Program-made: the position numbers and the translations under genes
The notes under the pieces: generated by a model
The model's input: the letters and a program-made list of their open reading frames with translations, nothing else
Databases searched by the model: none
What the model was told of the DNA's origin: nothing
From: Pteria penguin
Taxonomy: Eukaryota > Mollusca > Bivalvia > Pterioida > Pteriidae
Length of the DNA stretch: 64,000 nt
Assembly: GCA_035048485.1 (NCBI GenBank)
Contig: CM068589.1
Location: 4,032,501-4,096,500, forward strand
Direction of reading: 5' to 3'
Part shown: positions 13,201 through 24,879 of the stretch, in pieces
Position numbering within the stretch: the stretch's first letter is position 1
Layout of the letters: every line of letters begins with the position of its first letter

Positions 13201-15098
13201 ATATAGCCAGACACTGTACTTATGTATACAGTAAGTTTCGCATTGACATATGTATTTCTGACCAGTTCATTTTGCAGTCAGTACCTTCATAATATAATTC
13301 AAAACGGAGACAATTTAAAACTGTTTTCCTAAATGAAAGCTCACTGAAATTATTATTATTATTATTTTTTGCGATATGTGTATATGCTAAATATTATCGG
13401 TAAATACTCGAGGATGACAAAAACAGCCTAATGCTAGTAAAAAAGGAATCAGAACTACGTTTAGAATTTCCTTTCTACGATATTTATTGTAGTGGACAAT
13501 TCAAGATGAAATATCATGCAACGAAATATTTGTCTATCCCATTCTAAAAGAGTTCTGATGCCTAGCTCAACCAGAAGACAGTTTTGGTATTGGTAAAGAA
13601 TTTGAGTACAACAGATGATTTGTACGAAGTCGGATTTACTTTTATATGTTTTTATAATTATAACCTGTAATTATTTCTAAAAGCTAATTAGTATTTCCCA
13701 CATGCATAACTCTGTCTAAAGGTGGATTCTTCGGTTTTTACTTTTAAATCAATTTTGGATTCTCTTTACTTTTTCCTAATATCTTTACTTTGGATTTGCA
13801 CGTTTTCCGCCTTGAGCATCAATGAATTGTACATATGGTGCACTAAATAGATGAATATATATATATATATATATATCTTTTTTGTAGTTACCTGCGTAAC
13901 TACCTGCCTAAGTATCGTATTGTCTTTAATCATCTCTGTCTTCTACAATTGTCACAGAAAGAGGTAAGCGCTCGTTATATTAATATACTATTGGTGTGTG
14001 TGTGTGGTTTTTTTTTTTTTTTTTTTTTTGGTTGGTTTTGTTTGATTGTATTCCTTCTTTGTTTTTTGGAAGTAAAGGTGTAACCAAATAACCGGATATA
14101 GTGAATGCGTTTGAATTACAAGTTTATGTATATTTATCTGTTAAAACTGAAATAAAAATAGAACATATACTGTCGAACATAAGAATAAACCTATCAAGGC
14201 AAACAACTGATATTGATAAACAATCTGTTGATACACAGTCCCGTCACATATTTACACAAGAAGGAATGTTAATGTAAGCGGTGTCATGTAATGCGCATGC
14301 GCTGCTTTAAATGATATATCAAACAATGAAAGGTAGTGTCTTGAATAAGTTATAAGATGTTGGGAACATGAACCATTATGATAACCTGAGAGATACCTAG
14401 GATGATCAGATGTCTTACACGAGTAAACATCTTCTGAAGACCGACCATAATCCCCCATGATGCAGCAGACTACATTAACAAGTAAATGATAAAGAAAGCC
14501 TTCTACAATTTACTAGGGATTGAGACAACAGCTTAATCGCAAAACTTTTATACCTTTGAAATAACGACTTCCCCCAAATCAAATGTAGTGATGATAAGAA
14601 AGATAACTCTACTTTTAATTTAGTTATTTTGTCTTTTCACAGAAAGTTTTTTTATTTAAAGAGTTTGATTATAAGAAAAACTATACATCAAATTCATATT
14701 ATAGACTTTGGCAGAGTCTGACACACGTATAAAACAACTATCATGTTATGCCCAATCTTTGCCCATGTTTGCCCAATATCACGATTAATCAACATAAGAC
14801 ATTTGCCTAGGGTATCCAATCTAAAAATGTTATAAGCCGGCTTTTGTAGGCTATAACAAACTTCCAGATACTTCAACATACATTAATAGGTAGAAAATCT
14901 TATTATTTATTAGTTATTTTTATGTTATTTTCTAGAGACAAGGATAGGAGCTGTAGCGACGTAGGACAAATGTTAAATATTGACAGGATGAATGAAAATG
15001 AGGGAAATGCTGTAAATGTCTACGAAGAAATCATTGATCATGATTCTTCTATATGTGTTACTAATCAAGTATTGAGGATACAGGGTCATACATTGTAA
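10256..15098 (+). CDS. Putative single-pass membrane receptor-like protein, copy 1 (five exons)
   Basis: Proposed exons: 10256-10466, 10918-11052, 13093-13140, 13888-13963 and 14936-15098. Each internal boundary is AG/GT and phases join as 1,1,1,2, giving 210 residues. Residues 1-23 form a hydrophobic signal peptide. The ectodomain (24-120) has Cys at 25, 41, 49, 61, 72, 87, 89 and 98, the words YHC and EEFC, and four N-glycosylation sequons (NKT, NCS, NSS, NAS). Residues about 121-151 are a transmembrane helix split between exons 3 and 4, followed by basic NCHRKR. The tail is acidic with NVYEEIID at 184-191, a match to the Src-type SH2 ligand YEEI. The acceptor of exon 3 is uncertain: the first AG would create TAA at the junction, the second gives Ser. 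An unseen exon may lie in the 2-kb second intron. Coding-like sequence continues after the stop in shifted frames. The style recalls lineage-specific mollusc receptors; no named family is claimed. Confidence 0.6.
11095..11200 (-). mobile_element. Family A 3'-tip fragment in intron 2, copy 1
   Basis: GATGGATAAATGCAAACCAT, AAATCATGAAACCAGAGGAC and CAGTGAATATGAACAACAAG match the reverse of the family A 3' end (compare 4290-4395 and 27985-28080). It is present at the same intronic place in unit 2, so it predates the duplication. Confidence 0.65.
11838..11947. repeat. 31-bp intronic minisatellite
   Basis: About 3.5 units of a 31-bp repeat containing AGCGCAGGTGAATTACCAGG and TACACTATC. The unit 2 homologue (37912-37990) instead shows two 42-bp units extended by TCTATTCGCTAAA. 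The open frame starting at 11909 is not preserved in unit 2 (frameshifted), so I do not call it coding. Confidence 0.75.
12244..12300. repeat. Short repeat fragment inside intron 2 of unit 1
   Basis: GACATCTGACAAAGCTGTATG and CAAGGACATGCACA match 20014-20065, which adjoins a family B relic. Unit 2 lacks it at the equivalent place (about 38250), indicating a small private insertion or loss. Confidence 0.45.
13855..13876. repeat. (AT)n microsatellite next to exon 4
   Basis: An alternating AT run lies directly before the CTTTTTTGTAG acceptor of exon 4, taking the place of a long polypyrimidine tract. Confidence 0.7.
13994..14030. repeat. (GT)n and poly-T tract
   Basis: A short GT repeat followed by about 21 T residues in intron 4 of gene copy 1. 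Low complexity only. Confidence 0.75.
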
Positions 15099-15310
15099 GC
15101 CTCGAGGTTGCCGTTAACAATGAGAATAAAGAACCTGTCAATGCAAACATTAACAAAAGAGGAAAAGAGGAAAACGGACAATACGATGAAGATACTGGAA
15201 ACATTGACACAAAAGAGAGGTAGAGGACAACGGACGTTAGGATGAAAGCAATGACGTCAACTATGGGATTGCAGAGGAGCGACCATACGACAAATACATT
15301 GATGTCAATG
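15099..15310 (+). pseudogene. Decayed continuation of the cytoplasmic tail, copy 1
   Basis: Directly after the TAA of exon 5, a shifted frame (15101-15217) reads acidic, coding-like sequence including NNENKEPVNANINK and GQYDEDTGNIDTKER. A further piece near 15243-15312 reads ESNDVNYGIAEE and PYDKYIDV before TAA. The composition (Asp/Glu/Asn-rich, spaced Tyr) matches the exon 5 tail. I infer that the ancestral tail was longer and is broken here by indels. The antisense 94-codon frame at 15061-15345 is a shadow of it. Confidence 0.45.
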
Positions 15311-15792
15311 GATAACAAACCATGTAAATAATATATTAAGGACAAAATTGGAATTTAGAATAACAGGCTTGTGATAGATAGACGATCAATTATCTAAAAC
15401 GACGTATTATATTGGAGAATGCAATACCGTATGCACAGCTGTGTAGACACATGTCATGACCAGATATCAAATTATTACATTTTTTTACTTCTATGATTTA
15501 CTTATTCAATTGGTTTATTATTGGAAAATAATGTTCGTAAGGATATTGTTACTTCTTCTTCCTATATCTAAATATTCCAAATATATAAAGACCGAACTTT
15601 GGAGACAATTAACATTGCAACTGCTTTTTGTTCATATTACCATATAGCGAAGATGATGACTTGCGTGTTAGATACCTATAACGATACGCCAAGATGTCAC
15701 GGTGTTTATGATTTGTTTAATATTTGTACATGTATTAAAAAAGTAAATAAAATGTATTGTGTATAATTAAAATCTGTTCTTCATTAATATGC
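15311..15792. other. Gap without recognised features
   Basis: AT-rich sequence. The 63-codon frame at 15456-15647 shows no domain, repeat or splice-flanked signal. Possibly 3' untranslated or intergenic sequence of gene copy 1; an AATAAA-like word is at about 15747 (TAAATAAAATG). Confidence 0.4.
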
Positions 15793-16240
15793 TACGAGGG
15801 CTGATTGATATGTTGTGAGCCTGATATTGAAGGATGTGAATGTTATCAGATATATTGCATTATTTTTCAACATAATCCCCTTCAGTATCTATAAGGGCGT
15901 CAATACCATTTTTAAAGAGGTCCTTTTCTTGGCTGTTCAGATAGTCATTCACTGCATGTATGACGTCATCATCGAACTGAAATGGGTGCCGGAAATACCT
16001 GTTTTCAGTTTTGGAAATATATGCGCCTGGGTGCTTTCATTGTTTCGATTGCCGTTTGGCCTCTGGGGTAAAATGATGGATCCACGTTTCATCCATAGAG
16101 ACAAATCTCTGAAGAAAGTTGGCAGGATCTTCCTTAAAAAGGTTAAAATTAGCACGCGATAATGTGCGCCTTGTGTGCCTCTGATCAACTGTCAGAAATC
16201 CACCTTGTTTACTTTAGAGTGCTGCCAAATGAGACCAGTT
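15793..16240 (-). pseudogene. mariner transposase relic (internal deletion)
   Basis: Read on the minus strand from about 16200, an interrupted frame gives QRHTRRTLSRANFNLF, then SMDETWIHHFTPEAKRQSKQ, the classic mariner block around a catalytic Asp. It then jumps to VNDYLNSQEKDLFKNG and GDYVEK plus stop, the family's C-terminus. The stretch that should hold the second and third catalytic Asp is missing, so it is inactive. The plus-strand left end TACGAGGGCTGATTGATATG looks like the terminal repeat beyond the transposase C-terminus; the other terminus was not found. Confidence 0.8.
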
Positions 16241-16589
16241 CTTGGGTACAGGGCCTTATATATTCAGAGAATAGTAGGACTTAGAAAGAACATCCTTGCG
16301 TATCCCATTCAATATGAGGCTCACCAAGTATCAATTAGCCCGTGTATATTTATACCTAAAATTAAATTCTGTATTTTAGCACATTCGTCAACGGTTCAAT
16401 TGACCTCTCCCAGAACACCGCACGTTGCCTTATGGGACAGTTTTCGGACATGCGTAGCACGAGTGTAAATACCGCGAAATTTAAATGTTGACACAGTAAC
16501 CACATGGTACACAGATTATGGAGCTGTGATATTGACTACAAGCAACCAAAAAATTCTCACAGCAAAACAGCAAACAAAAAAGGTATAGA
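16241..16589. other. Gap without recognised features
   Basis: A 97-codon frame covers part of this stretch but shows no recognisable motif. No repeat partner within the window was spotted. Confidence 0.35.
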
Positions 16590-17660
16590 AAGACATCAAA
16601 AATCATTTGTATTGCAGTTGAGGCACCGATTTAGGGCGGTCGATTAAAATAACGCTAATAATTTAATTGGTGTGGTTAACTGGTTTACGGGCCCACCTTC
16701 CCACTCATCACAAGGACAGAACAGCAATTAGAGGACATACATTTAAGATATATAAATCATATCTGTGTGTGTACAAAAACTAACAGGCTATCCAATTAGA
16801 TAGACCTTAAATATACATACAAGTAAATTACTGTTTAAAATTGAAAAGTGAGGTCAATTTCAGCTTACCGGGACCTGCTCCTCTGAAAGCGAGCCAAAGT
16901 CTTTGTTCCGTCGGAGTCCCGACCAACAGAACCTTATCTCCCCAGAAGAAGTTTACACAGGACTCGTCACAGAGTGCCCACTGCTAAGCTCTAGAAAAAG
17001 TATGTAAAGGGCTACTGAGGGAGTGGTCTCGTTTGACTATTGTAACAGCTGCTTCGATGAAATAATCGGAGTTTTTTTTTTACCTTACTAAGTTTATATA
17101 TAAAATAAATGTAGATTGGAAATTCTGTTGGACATAATTTTGAAAAGTCATATTTCGGAAATTTGATAAAAGTTCTGAATAAGATCTACAGAATTTTCCA
17201 CAAGATTTTTTGCGTTTAAGGCATATGAAACCCTGAAAATTTCGGAGTAATTTGTATATTTTTGTCATGATAACCAAAAACGTCAATACATGCTCTTGCA
17301 AACGAACCAATCGGTAAATAAAGTACCATATGATAGAAGTCTAGGAACATTGTGATCTATTTATAGCAAATGAACAATGCAAAACCTGAAGTCTTCACGT
17401 TTATGGTAAATACAAGTGTGTAGATATTTTTTTTTTTCATTATTCATCTTGATATTGAGGTTCAAAAAGGTGAGTTTAATTAGAGCCTTTGTCTCTATTG
17501 ATTTAAAGTTCCGGGGGTTAGATGTCCTCAATGTATTGCTTACACTCATTATTATCAATGGCAAGTACATCAGCCAGATACTAAGCTTTGTTGTTAAAGC
17601 TATAAAGTTCAAAATGTTTGGTTTATGAAAGATGTGAAGTTTATAAACAACCATTTATCA
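16590..17660 (-). mobile_element. Penelope-like family B relic
   Basis: Minus strand. The 3' part matches the family B 3' UTR (GGTGTGGTTAACTGGTTTAC, GGGCCCACCTTCCCACTCA). RT C-terminal pieces follow in two frames: KKSCGKFCRSYSELLSNF and MTFQNYV at 17080-17220, and LNLNIKM with IYHKREDFRF at 17380-17500. Frameshifted, truncated upstream of the catalytic region, and more diverged than the copies at 21643-24218 and 32818-35469. Confidence 0.7.
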
Positions 17661-17829
17661 TTCATTTTTTTAAACTATAGGTTCATTCATATTTTATCTA
17701 AGTTGCTTTGGGATGCGAACATGACTTGTGAACAGGAGAAATACACATTTTATTATTGAATAAGAGAGTAACAAATCGAATGAATAATCAATGAAGAAGT
17801 ACCGATCAGTTATCCGGTGTCGACGTCTA

Positions 17830-17985
17830 AAAGTGAATAATGGAATTGTCCCATATAAACCGTTGCGGACCCCGGAATATAGAACATGCCGGGGTGAGAC
17901 CAGGTTCACGGGGTGAGTGAGAGTCTCCTCTTTGAAACACCCGTTGCAACGGTTATATGGTAACGTCAAACTCGGTGAAGGTCCC
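17830..17985 (-). mobile_element. Family A-like 3' UTR fragment
   Basis: The reverse strand reads a block (TGTTTCAAAGAGGAGACTCT, CACCCCGTGAACCTGGTCTC) resembling the family A 3' UTR around 4195-4260 (GTGTTGCTAGC..., GGAGATG..., CACCTGATCT). It has no RT sequence attached; a diverged relic. Confidence 0.45.
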
Positions 17986-17999
17986 AATGCACACAGGAA

Positions 18000-18839
18000 T
18001 GTACATAAATAGTGAAGGTGACATCATAATAGGTATTTGTGGAACAGTCATTCAATGGCATTCCAGTAGCGAAATACTATCGTAACCATATGTAGTAGAT
18101 GATAGATGTTGTTTAACCTAAACATTCTGTCTTGTAAATTGTGATTAAACCACATTTTAAAGAACACATTGGCCCTAACGCGAATAAAAAAACTGTCCTC
18201 AATTTTGAACTAAGGAGATTTGCTGGACCAAGCTGAGCGACGGTTGTCTATCTCTAAATATACCAGAATACCAGTTTTCATCACTTTAAATGCAGTTAGT
18301 CAAGGATACAGAGCCTCATTCCACATTGTTATCAAAAGGTTACTAGGGTAAGCCTGAACGAAAGCCACCATTGGTAGGTAAATGGTTTGGTAAACAAAAG
18401 GCTCAATGGTACTGGTATCCTGAAACAAGCTAGACAGCCAAGTGCTCAGTTGAGTATAAACGTGAGAATCAAATTCTATTAAAATATAACAAAATGCTAT
18501 CGAATACAGTCTAATACGTCGACACTAAGACTGAAAGACTTGTAGCAGAGAAACATTTAATAATCTATTAAACATTAAGATTTTTTGATGCAAGTGATAT
18601 CCCTACTTATGCACTTTTCTCACGGAACTTTGATAAAATCAAATCTGTGACGATCAGTATGAGATACTGCGTAAAAGAGGAATCCCTAGACACCAAATCA
18701 CATTAAGAAACAGTAAAAAGCCTGGACTAAAAAGAAAATTGCCGATTGAAGATGAATTACTTACGACTAAATAAAATTAAGACGAAATTTGAATCTTGAA
18801 TTCTTGGCATCAATATTTCATGTGTCAGTTTCACTTATT
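18000..18839. other. Gap without recognised features
   Basis: No open frame above 60 codons and no clear internal repeat. Nothing I can support. Confidence 0.4.
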
Positions 18840-19470
18840 GCAAGTACTTTATCTGCCCGGGAGGAGTAAGCGTCCCCTGGTTGCATGCATCACCAGGCAC
18901 AAAAGTCCTGCAACAGCCTTTCAAGTCGAGGAGGTACATACATAAATATACACGCACGAACACGCGAAGGAGACAAGAACACGAAGTCAAATTTTCCCAT
19001 TCAAGGCAAGAAATGCTACCTGACTGAGATTCCGGTGTCGGAAACGCAGGCGAAGAAATAACTGTGTATATTTACGTATTATGTCAAATCAAGTATAGTC
19101 AGTTAAGATGGTTATTTTGTATGGTCATGTCCCAAAATATCGGTTAACATTCCGGAAAGAAGAATCTCAAATTGCACAAGATCTCCTCAGTGACAATTTC
19201 AAGCGTTCCTCAATAAATCTTTATGAGAATAGTTCGTGGCAAGAGGCCTCGCTCTCAGGACGAAATTTTCATACTTAAAGCATGCCCTGGCTTAGCGTTT
19301 AAGTTGTGAAACGAAGACGCCATATTCGGGAGAGGTAGGTATGTTGCTATTAAGAAAAGGGAAGTTGGTAATAATGAAATTGAAATCGCCACGTTGGTCA
19401 TAGAGAAAGGTTACTAATGAACCATCATCACTAATTGATAGGAGTATATAATGACAGAATAATGTCCGTT
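18840..19470 (-). mobile_element. Penelope-like family A relic
   Basis: Aligns with 24880-25420 over most of its length. The left end has the 3' UTR block (CCCGGGAGGAGTAAGCGTCC). On the minus strand around 19330-19440 the codons for YDQRGDFNF-like and conserved NFP-type sequence of the RT C-terminus are visible, with frame breaks. Old and non-functional. Confidence 0.6.
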
Positions 19471-20009
19471 TAAGGTTTTAACAATAAAGAAGATTTCTTG
19501 AGAGAAAACAATCTACGAGTCCTTATTACACATGCAATTTTCAGAAAGGACACAATTTACTGTTGCAAAGAAATTGTCAATGGTGAAATTCCTAATGGAG
19601 TAATTCCAAATTCCATGTAGAAGAAGTTATTTGAAGAATGAAAGGCAGGATATTGTTGAACACATTTGGTAGTTTGTGGTTGTTTGTTAGCTTGATAATA
19701 TGATATGTAAATCAGATTTTCATTATACTGAACTTTTACTTTGAACTTACATGCCACTGTATCAGAAAAAACACAGTTATAAAATCTCAAGTGAGATTCT
19801 TAACATCTAAATGTCATCCCGGTAGTTGTCCATCATCAAAATGACACTTGCATCGCTTTAACCATTTTTTGTAAACGCTGTTAGTAAAAGTAAGGCCCAT
19901 CCGGATTTTTCTTCGTTAAGTGTCAGGTCTGATTTCCGAAACCTACCTACCTATCGGGAAAAACAAAGGAGTCCCTGAAGTATTAATATATAGTAAATGA
20001 TAGAAAGGA
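19471..20009. other. Gap without recognised features
   Basis: The minus-strand 77-codon frame at 19557-19790 lacks recognisable features. Nothing further is supported. Confidence 0.35.
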
Positions 20010-21420
20010 GAAAATGGAAGACATCTGACCAAGCTGTATGACACAAATAACCAAGGACATGCACATACACATGATTATAGTAACCATCACTTAAAAAAAC
20101 ATAGCAAAAACATCCAATTGTACTGCAGTTACGAAACAAATTTCGGACGGTGAATAAAAATAAGATACGCCAGTCAAATGGTGTGGGTAACCAATTTAAG
20201 GTTTTTGATTGATTGATTTTTGTTTTACCTCACACCACGAATATTTCACGTACATGGTGACGGCATCTGCCTGATGCGGGGCATACAAATGTTGACCTTT
20301 GCAACGGACCCACCGAAGCAGTGAGGGATCTTTAACGTGCCATGCATATAACGACACGAGGCCTCGGTTTTTACTGTCTCATCCGAAAGACATGACACCG
20401 GCATGACCACAGCGGGACTCGAACCCCGGCCTCCCGATCAGGAGTCCGACGCGATACCACTAGGCCACGCCGGCTTAACCGATTTAAGGACATATATTTA
20501 AAATATATATATAATATATAGAGAACAAGGATCAAAAGGATTGTCAAGAAGAAGGGTCATACAATTTTTTTTACACACGAAACATTTATAGATTAATATG
20601 ATGCTATTAAACATATGTAAGGCGACATTAACATAAGTAAGCCGTGTTCTGCCCGTCTTTAAGTGAGCTCAGGTCATTGATCAATAGGAGTCAACAGGTT
20701 TCTCAAGAAGTTTTTAACAACAAGTTTCTCAAGAGGTCAAAAATTTAAACACACAAAAAGTACTATGGAAGTACATGTGTAAAGCGACATCAACATAAAT
20801 TAAGCATGCTCTTCTCGTCAAGTAAAAAGTCGGTACAAGGTTATGGGTGGACCCAATACTACACCTATGGTCTTTGTGATAATATAAAACTGTCAGAACC
20901 TTGAACCCTCCTTAGTTTGTACACTAGATCACCGTTGAAATTGGGATGACAAATTCTGCTGGATACATATTATTGAAACGTCAAATTTCCAAATTTAGAT
21001 AAAATCTCTAAATAAGATCTATAAAAGTTTATGATACTTATAACTATGAGTTAGAAATTTGAAAGTGATTTGAACATTTTTTTTTTTTGCGTGAAAATCG
21101 CAAACGTAAGTGCAGGCTCTGGCAAACCGAACCAACTGACTAATATATATACCATATAATGGGAGTCTGGGGACATTGCTATCTAAATAAGGGGAATTCA
21201 AAATAGGAAATCTAAAGTCGTCACGTTTATTATATGTGATAATATGGTTATTGTTGTTAATAATTTTGATATTTAAAAAAGAAAGAAAAGTGATTGACTC
21301 AGCCGTCTCCACGGAAATATGCGGTATACAGTATAAACCCACAGAGAACGACATCACAAAAATATTCCATTATAGTGCAGATACGATACCGACTTAGGAC
21401 GGGTATTTATTATGAAAATA
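20010..21420 (-). mobile_element. Penelope-like family B relic, interrupted by a SINE
   Basis: The 3' end is at the left (TGCAGTTACG, then a diverged form of the GGTTAACCGGTTTACGG block, split by the SINE at 20202-20476). RT C-terminal sequence appears at 21019-21357 on the minus strand (YNKRDDFRFPILNSPYLDSN, LYGIYISQLVRFARACT). At 21361-21420 the family 3' UTR sequence ACGATACCGACTTAGGACGG begins again in the same orientation, suggesting a second truncated copy abutting the first. Confidence 0.65.
20202..20476 (-). mobile_element. tRNA-derived SINE with target-site duplication
   Basis: On the minus strand the head (right end) reads like a tRNA: box A around TGGCCTAGTGGTATCGC and box B GGTTCGAGTCCC. 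A tRNA-unrelated body containing GCACGTTAAAGATCCCTCAC follows, with a TTGATTGATT-type tail at the left. It is flanked by AACCAATTTAAGG (20189-20201) and AACCGATTTAAGG (20477-20489), a 13-bp duplication with one mismatch. This is a retroposed element, not a tRNA gene: there is no paired acceptor stem. Confidence 0.85.
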
Positions 21421-21642
21421 GTCAATCTGTTCGTGTGGTTAGGTCGAAGAAAGGTGTTTCCTGATCAGAAGCATTGGCTTTGTTTAATTGGGTTATCGAT
21501 TATTAAAATATGATCAAAATATCAAAGAAATATTTGCCACAAAAGTAATTTCACAATCCTCGCCTAGTAGATTAAAGCAACCATAAATGAGCATTGATAC
21601 TTTGTAATTGCACAGTGCCTCACAGTGTTATAGACCATTCTT
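21421..21642. other. Unassigned sequence between two family B copies
   Basis: Short AT-rich interval with no recognised content, between the oppositely oriented family B relic (left) and the + strand family B element (right). Confidence 0.4.
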
Positions 21643-24218
21643 CTACTTAACATTTCTAATATTTTCCGTGATCATAGAGTCACATATAAAATCCCCCAAT
21701 ATTTTGAGAATTTAGAACCTCCACTTATTTGTTACCAGTACAAAAAGCCTATAAGAAATCTTATTCTAAATTATAATAAAGTTACATCTAACCCTGATGT
21801 TTCAGACTCTATTCCTTCGTCGTGTTCTTGTGATAAATCTAAATATGTTTATAAACCGGCAGGTCATGTTATTACTGGTGACCTAAACTGTATTTCGGAC
21901 AAGAAATTGCGCACCCTTTTTGGAAAAGGACCTAAATATAGGTTACCGTCCAGGATAGATTTCAATAAATGCCGTGACGTTATAGAAGATGCTTTAACTA
22001 CATATTGTAAACGTTGGTGTAAAAAAGAACAGGTAAAGGTTCATGCTCTTAATGATTGGAAATACGAGATTTTAAGAATTGTCGATATCCGTATTAAGAA
22101 CTTTACGGAAAATCCGCATTTATTTCAACAGCCTAATACATTGACGGCAAATTCTATTAAAAAGAAGATAGCTGACTTACATGCTAAATATGTCTTTGTT
22201 CCTGCTGATAAAGCAGGTAATAACATAATAGTTGTTTGAAAACTATATTATATTGAAGTACTTAAAAACTTCAACTCCACTCATACATATGTGGAAAGCC
22301 TTACCTCAAAAGACAGCACCTTGCACGATCACCTCATGACCATGTCCGACTTCAAAATTAAAACTGATAAATCTGATCTACCAACCATATATTGGCTCCC
22401 AAAACTACATAAAAGTCCATGTAAATCACGTTTCAGATCTAATTCTAGCCACTGCTCTACTACGGTACTATCGAAGCATATTACGTCTGCTCTAACTGCT
22501 ATAAAAGATCATATTATCAAATATTGTGATGTCGCATTTCATAATAGTAACATCAATTACTTTTGGTCGATTAAAAATTCTCATGAAGTTATAGACAAAC
22601 TTCTTTCGCTAAATTTCAAAGCGACTCAAATTTCTACATTTGATTTTTCTACTTTTTATACATCTCTGCCTCATGATTTGATTAAAAGCAAGTTGCTGTC
22701 TCTTATACAATGGTGTTTTCACAGAGAATCTAAAACGTACATATGTACTTCCAATAATTCTTTTCCAACAAACAAAATACTTCATATAAATACTGGACTT
22801 GCAAGGAATTATGTAAAGCACTAGATTATCTCATGAATAATATTTTTGTGCAATTTGATGGCAAGATATATCAACAAATAGTTGGGATTCCTATGGGTAC
22901 TAACTGCGCGCCTCTGATAGCAGATTTATTTCTTTATTGTTATGAGAGGGATTTTATGGTTTCTCTTCAAAAATCAAAACGTTTTGACCTCATTGACAAA
23001 TTCAATAATACTTGTAGATATCTGGATGATATTTTGGTTATCGACAACCCTGAATTCGAACAATTTATATCAGAAATTTATCCACCAGAGCTCAGATTGA
23101 ATAAAGCTAATACTTGAGATAAATCTACGCCTTTCTTAGATTTAAACATCAAAATTATCAACCACCTAATATATACTAATATTTATGATAAACGTGAGGA
23201 TTTTGGATTTCCTATTGTAAATTTCCCTAACTTGGATGGCGATGTTCCTCGACTCCCATCATATGGTATCTATATATCTCAATTAGTTCGATTTGTCAGA
23301 GGCTGCACCGATGTTTTGGACTTTCATAAACGAAATTTACAAATTACTACTAAACTTTTAACTCAGGGTTACAGATATCACAAGTTAAGAAAAACATTCG
23401 GCAAATTCTTCAGATCTTATTCAGAACTTCTATCTAAATTTGGAAATATTTCTTTTCAACAGTATGTATCCAATGGAATTTCCCATCCTTATTTTTACGG
23501 TGATCTCGTATATAAACTAAGGAAAGTAAAAGGCTCCGATAACGTTATTTTATCATGTAATAAAATAATCAAACGTCTTATAAATAGACAATATGATATT
23601 GAGATCATCAAAAAGACTATAGGTCTTGTATTTGGCCCCTCTACAGCCTTATGCAGACTTTTACTTGAACGTTTGCAAGCTGACTAACAGGGCGGTTGGG
23701 ACTATATGACGGGCCTTGTCCAAACCTCTTTCAGAGGAGACATGGTCCTGCACCTCGTCCCCTCTGACTGTTAGTCGGGATTCCTACAGATCTAGGGTCT
23801 TAGCTCGCTTTCAGACTGGCAGAGCACGGTTCATCATGTTGATGTCGCATATATTTTTATACCATTATGTATTTTACAATACCTTACGTGTTTATATTTT
23901 TATGACCTCTCAATATGCGATACCTGTTGACCCTTGTTCTTAAATGGAGGATTATTTATAAATTTTTAAATGTACGTCCTTTGATTGTTCTGCTGTTACG
24001 GTGAGTGGGAAGGTGGGCCCGTAAACCGGTTAAACACACCATTTGTTTGGCTTTTGTCAAATTAAATGACCGTGTTAAGTCGGTATCGTAATTGCACTAC
24101 AATCAAATATTTTTGTAATGTGATATATGTTCTAGTATATTATTTATATTCATGTATTGTATAGCTCTATGGTGACTTCTGCCACATAACTGAGCCAGTA
24201 ACTCTTCTTTTCTTTCTC
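21643..24218 (+). mobile_element. Penelope-like family B element, + strand copy
   Basis: Nearly identical to the reverse complement of 32818-35469. It lacks about the first 80 bp at the 5' end and ends near 24218 in a diverged form of the family's 3' terminus (complement of GAAAAAAGAGGAGTTACTGG). It carries the full order of family features: N-terminal domain, RT, then a roughly 520-bp 3' UTR with GGTTTACGG-type words. No long terminal repeats and no GIY-YIG domain seen. Confidence 0.75.
21720..23687 (+). pseudogene. Family B reverse transcriptase, broken (+ copy)
   Basis: The N-terminal region (21907-22239) includes LRTLFGKGPKYRLP and FVPADKAGNNIIVV, ending at an in-frame TGA. It continues through LPTIYWLPKLHKSP, STFDFSTFYTSLPHDL (motif A), a frameshift near 22760, QQIVGIPMGTNCAPLIADLF (motif B), RYLDDILVID (motif C, the YLDD box), a second in-frame TGA at about 23115, and KREDFGFPIVNFP and GIYISQLVRFVRG to the stop at 23685. 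Both TGA codons are also present at the same sites in the minus-strand copy; the frameshift is private. Family normally reads as one long frame, so this copy cannot make a full protein. Confidence 0.75.
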
Positions 24219-24879
24219 AGTCCTAGCTAAAATTGTTACTTGTCAACCTTGAACTGTGGACATACACATGATCTTACTTCTTACACTCTGGACTTATGTA
24301 CGAGTCCGTCACACAACCAATAGTTTAGCATTATTGTTAAATAACTTCAACAAATTTTATGAGAAAGTGTTATGATACGGTTAATATATACCAGTGCATT
24401 ACTTTTGAATATGCGTCATGACGTTACTTCCATTAACATGTATAACTGTGTGGCATATATGTATTCATTTTATGTCCCTCAGAAAAGAAAATCAGGTATA
24501 TCGTCAAGTCTTGTTTGACGTTTGTTTTTCATCTGTGAGCCATATAGGAACACAAGTATAACAAGTGTACAGCCTGTTCTTTTCGTGAATCTCCAGGATT
24601 AAGAAATACATATCGCTGCGTTACGTGTTGCAATGAATCTTCTTGATAGAGTTCATATATCCCTAAATTCTATGTAAAGTATTCAGTACTTTGATTATAA
24701 ATTGTCGTTACTGCTTCTTGTCAAAGGCTTAAAATAACACCCCCCCCCCATAATTCCAAGTTTTCAATTCTTATTACTATAGTGTGCGTAGTATAGCGGT
24801 TACCAAAACAGTGTATTTTTCCAGAATTCACAACTAAAATTTGAAATAGCAACACCGTCGCAAACGTCATGCAACGATT
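24219..24879. other. Gap without recognised features
   Basis: Contains a C9 run at 24740-24748. No coding signal or repeat partner was recognised. Confidence 0.4.

Noticed and set aside
15061..15345. 94-codon hydrophobic minus-strand frame
   Set aside because: Exact antisense of exon 5 and the decayed tail of gene copy 1; its hydrophobicity mirrors the acidic codons on the + strand.
20400..20475. Possible tRNA gene (box A and box B present on the minus strand)
   Set aside because: No closed acceptor stem, a SINE body and tail follow, and target duplications flank the whole unit. It is a SINE head.
23690..24218. Hammerhead ribozyme expected in Penelope-like terminal regions
   Set aside because: I looked for a CTGATGA core followed by a short helix and GAAA in the family A and B 3' UTRs on both strands and did not find a credible arrangement.
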